A DNA stretch of 64,000 nucleotides from Streptomyces sp. NBC_00523 (GTDB lineage Bacteria > Actinomycetota > Actinomycetes > Streptomycetales > Streptomycetaceae): NCBI RefSeq assembly GCF_036346615.1, contig NZ_CP107836.1:2666001-2730000 (forward strand). Direction: 5' to 3'. The notes below the pieces were generated by a model, which saw only the letters and a program-made list of their open reading frames with translations, was not told the origin of the DNA and did no database searches. Numbering within the stretch: the first letter of the stretch is position 1; every line of letters starts with the position of its first letter. The position numbers were made by a program, and so were the translations under genes. Below, in pieces: positions 62,458 through 64,000 of this stretch.

Positions 62458-64000
62458 ATGGATCTCACGCCTCAGCAGCCCCCGGGGGCCTCCGGGCCCG
62501 AGTACTCCTTCGACACCGACTGGTCCGCCCCGGACGCGTCCCCGCCGGACTCCGCCTCCCTGGCCGAGCCGCCTCCCCCCACGATGCGCACGACGCTGCG
62601 CCGGGCCGCCTTCGGCATGGTGGCGGGCGCGGTCCTGGTGACGGGCGCGGTGGTCGCGGTGCCCGACGACGACAAGGACGCGGCACCGCCCGTGGCCGGT
62701 CCGGTCTCGCGCGCGATGTCCGCGACGGCCGCCGGCTCCCCCGCCTCGCTCGCCGACCTGACGGCGCTCATCGGGGACCGGCAGAAGTGGGTGGGCACGC
62801 ACCCCTCGGACGCGGACTCCTGGGCGGTGCTGGGTTCGGCGTACGTGGAGGCGGGGCGGCGGGCCGTCGACCCGGCGTACTACACCCGGGCCGAGCAGGC
62901 GCTGAAGCGGTCGCTCGACGTGCGCCCCGGGGAGAGCGGCAACACGGCCGCCTGGGTGGGCCTCGCCTCCCTGGCCAACGCCCGCCGCGACTTCGTGACC
63001 GCCAAGAAGTGGGGTGAGACGGTCCGGGCCCGGCGGCCGAAGGAGTGGACGGTCTACCCGCAGCTGATCGACGCCTACAACGGTCTCGGCGACCAGAAGT
63101 CCGCGATCACGGCGGTGGAGCGGTTCACCGAGCTGCGGGCCGGGGTCCCGGCGCTGGGCCGGGCCGCCGAGATGTACCGCGACCGGGGCTGGCGCGAGGA
63201 CGCGCTGGCCACCGCGCAGGACGCGGCGAACCGGGCGAAGACCCCCGCCGAGAAGGCCGCCTGCCTGTCCCGGCTGGGCGACCTGGCCTGGGAGCGGGGC
63301 GAGCCGAAGGAGGCCGTGGCGCAGTACGGGGCGGCGCTGCGCGTCGAGAAGGGCCACCAGCCGTCGCTGGCCGGGCGGGCCCGCGCGCTGGCCGCCCTCG
63401 GGCGCACGGACGAGGCCGTGCGGGACTACCAGGCCGCCCTGGCGAAGTCGCCGCGCCCGGACTACCTGCTGGAGCTGGGCGAGCTGTACGAGGCGCAGGG
63501 GCTCGACGGCGATTCGGTGGGCCAGTACGACAAACTGCGGGCGGCCCTGGACCGGGGTAAGGCGCGCGGCGTGGACGAGTCGCTGCTCCTGGGCCGCTTC
63601 GAGGCCGCGCACGGCGACGCGGACGCGGCGGTGGAGCTGCTGCGGGCCGAGTGGCAGCGGGGCCACCGCAGCGCGGCGGTGGCGGACGCGCTGGGCTGGG
63701 CGCTGCACCGGTCGGGCGACTCGGACGGGGCGCTGGAGTACGCGCAGCGGGCGGTGGACGCGGGCGGGCAGAACGCCTCGTACGCCTATCACCTGGGCAT
63801 GGTGCAGCGCGCACTCGGCGACTACGGCTCGGCGCGCCGCCAGTTGGAGGGGGCGCTGCGGACCAACCCGAAGTTCTCACCGCTGGACGCGCCGCTGGCC
63901 CAGGAGGCGCTGGACGCCCTGGGCGAGCCCCCGGCGGGCGGCCCGGCGGACATGCAGCCGCCGCCGGCCCCGCAGGCCCCGGCGCCTCAGGCCCCCGCAC
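62458..64000 (+). CDS. TPR-repeat protein with N-terminal membrane anchor (partial)
   Basis: At least 514 residues, cut by the right window edge. An acidic Pro-rich start leads to one membrane helix (AAFGMVAGAVLVTGAVVAV, about residues 49-67). Tetratricopeptide-type helical repeats follow (WAVLGSAYVEAGRRAVDPAYY, then GDLAWERGEPKEAVAQYGAAL and LGMVQRALGDYGSARRQLEGAL). The last visible part is Pro/Ala-rich. It is likely an extracytoplasmic scaffolding protein. It is divergent from the oxidase gene. Confidence 0.8.
   Translation, partial: MDLTPQQPPGASGPEYSFDTDWSAPDASPPDSASLAEPPPPTMRTTLRRAAFGMVAGAVLVTGAVVAVPDDDKDAAPPVAGPVSRAMSATAAGSPASLADLTALIGDRQKWVGTHPSDADSWAVLGSAYVEAGRRAVDPAYYTRAEQALKRSLDVRPGESGNTAAWVGLASLANARRDFVTAKKWGETVRARRPKEWTVYPQLIDAYNGLGDQKSAITAVERFTELRAGVPALGRAAEMYRDRGWREDALATAQDAANRAKTPAEKAACLSRLGDLAWERGEPKEAVAQYGAALRVEKGHQPSLAGRARALAALGRTDEAVRDYQAALAKSPRPDYLLELGELYEAQGLDGDSVGQYDKLRAALDRGKARGVDESLLLGRFEAAHGDADAAVELLRAEWQRGHRSAAVADALGWALHRSGDSDGALEYAQRAVDAGGQNASYAYHLGMVQRALGDYGSARRQLEGALRTNPKFSPLDAPLAQEALDALGEPPAGGPADMQPPPAPQAPAPQAPA

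Overview
The window is Streptomyces-type chromosomal DNA. It is very GC-rich, has strong third-position G/C bias and many ATGA gene overlaps, and carries Streptomyces-specific elements: three DasR (dre) sites around the nagF/nagE1/nagE2 GlcNAc PTS genes, a CebR box upstream of a secreted mannanase, an SsgA-like sporulation protein, and a cysteine leader peptide upstream of cysO-cysM. No replication origin, insertion sequence or prophage was seen.

Region 1 (1-10.6 kb) is the edge of a RiPP biosynthetic cluster. A tightly overlapping operon encodes a split lanthipeptide-type dehydratase (glutamylation half, then elimination half), a PqqD-like/M50 membrane protein, an ABC exporter (ATPase and permease) and a zinc-domain/YcaO cyclodehydratase ending in PHPFP. 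A convergent gene behind a strong terminator encodes a 56-aa precursor. It has an acidic thiopeptide-like leader and a C-terminal segment in which 20 of 21 residues are Ser, Thr or Cys. A divergent M20 peptidase follows. The enzymes predict a peptide with azol(in)es and dehydroamino acids, either thiopeptide or linear. Cluster genes probably continue left of the window.

Region 2 (10.6-19 kb) is an accessory zone. It has three type I-E-like CRISPR arrays in one orientation with related leaders and no cas genes in the window. They lie among two antibiotic-kinase-like proteins, two GNAT acetyltransferases, two lipoproteins and a possible decayed gene. One array has a truncated leader-proximal repeat and another decays toward its leader-distal end.

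Region 3 (19-41.6 kb) is mixed chromosomal content: mannanase, a TetR/SDR divergent pair, a Ser/Thr kinase, an MFS-TetR drug-efflux operon, DUF445, an SGNH esterase, a three-gene ABC exporter, a class A penicillin-binding protein, a guanidinium exporter gene preceded by a guanidine-III riboswitch-like element, a GroES-like protein, Bcp peroxiredoxin, a ProP-like MFS transporter, two overlapping HNH-endonuclease genes and an unusual tRNA gene with a UAG anticodon.

Region 4 (41.6-64 kb) is a conserved actinobacterial block: rdgB, rph, a beta-lactamase-fold hydrolase, cysM-cysO-mec, DUF2017, clpS, pncB and pncA. The nag PTS island and an amino-acid permease are interleaved. It continues with a secreted M6 metalloprotease, two RDD membrane proteins, an SsgA-like protein, a glycolate-oxidase-like flavoprotein and a TPR protein cut by the window end.
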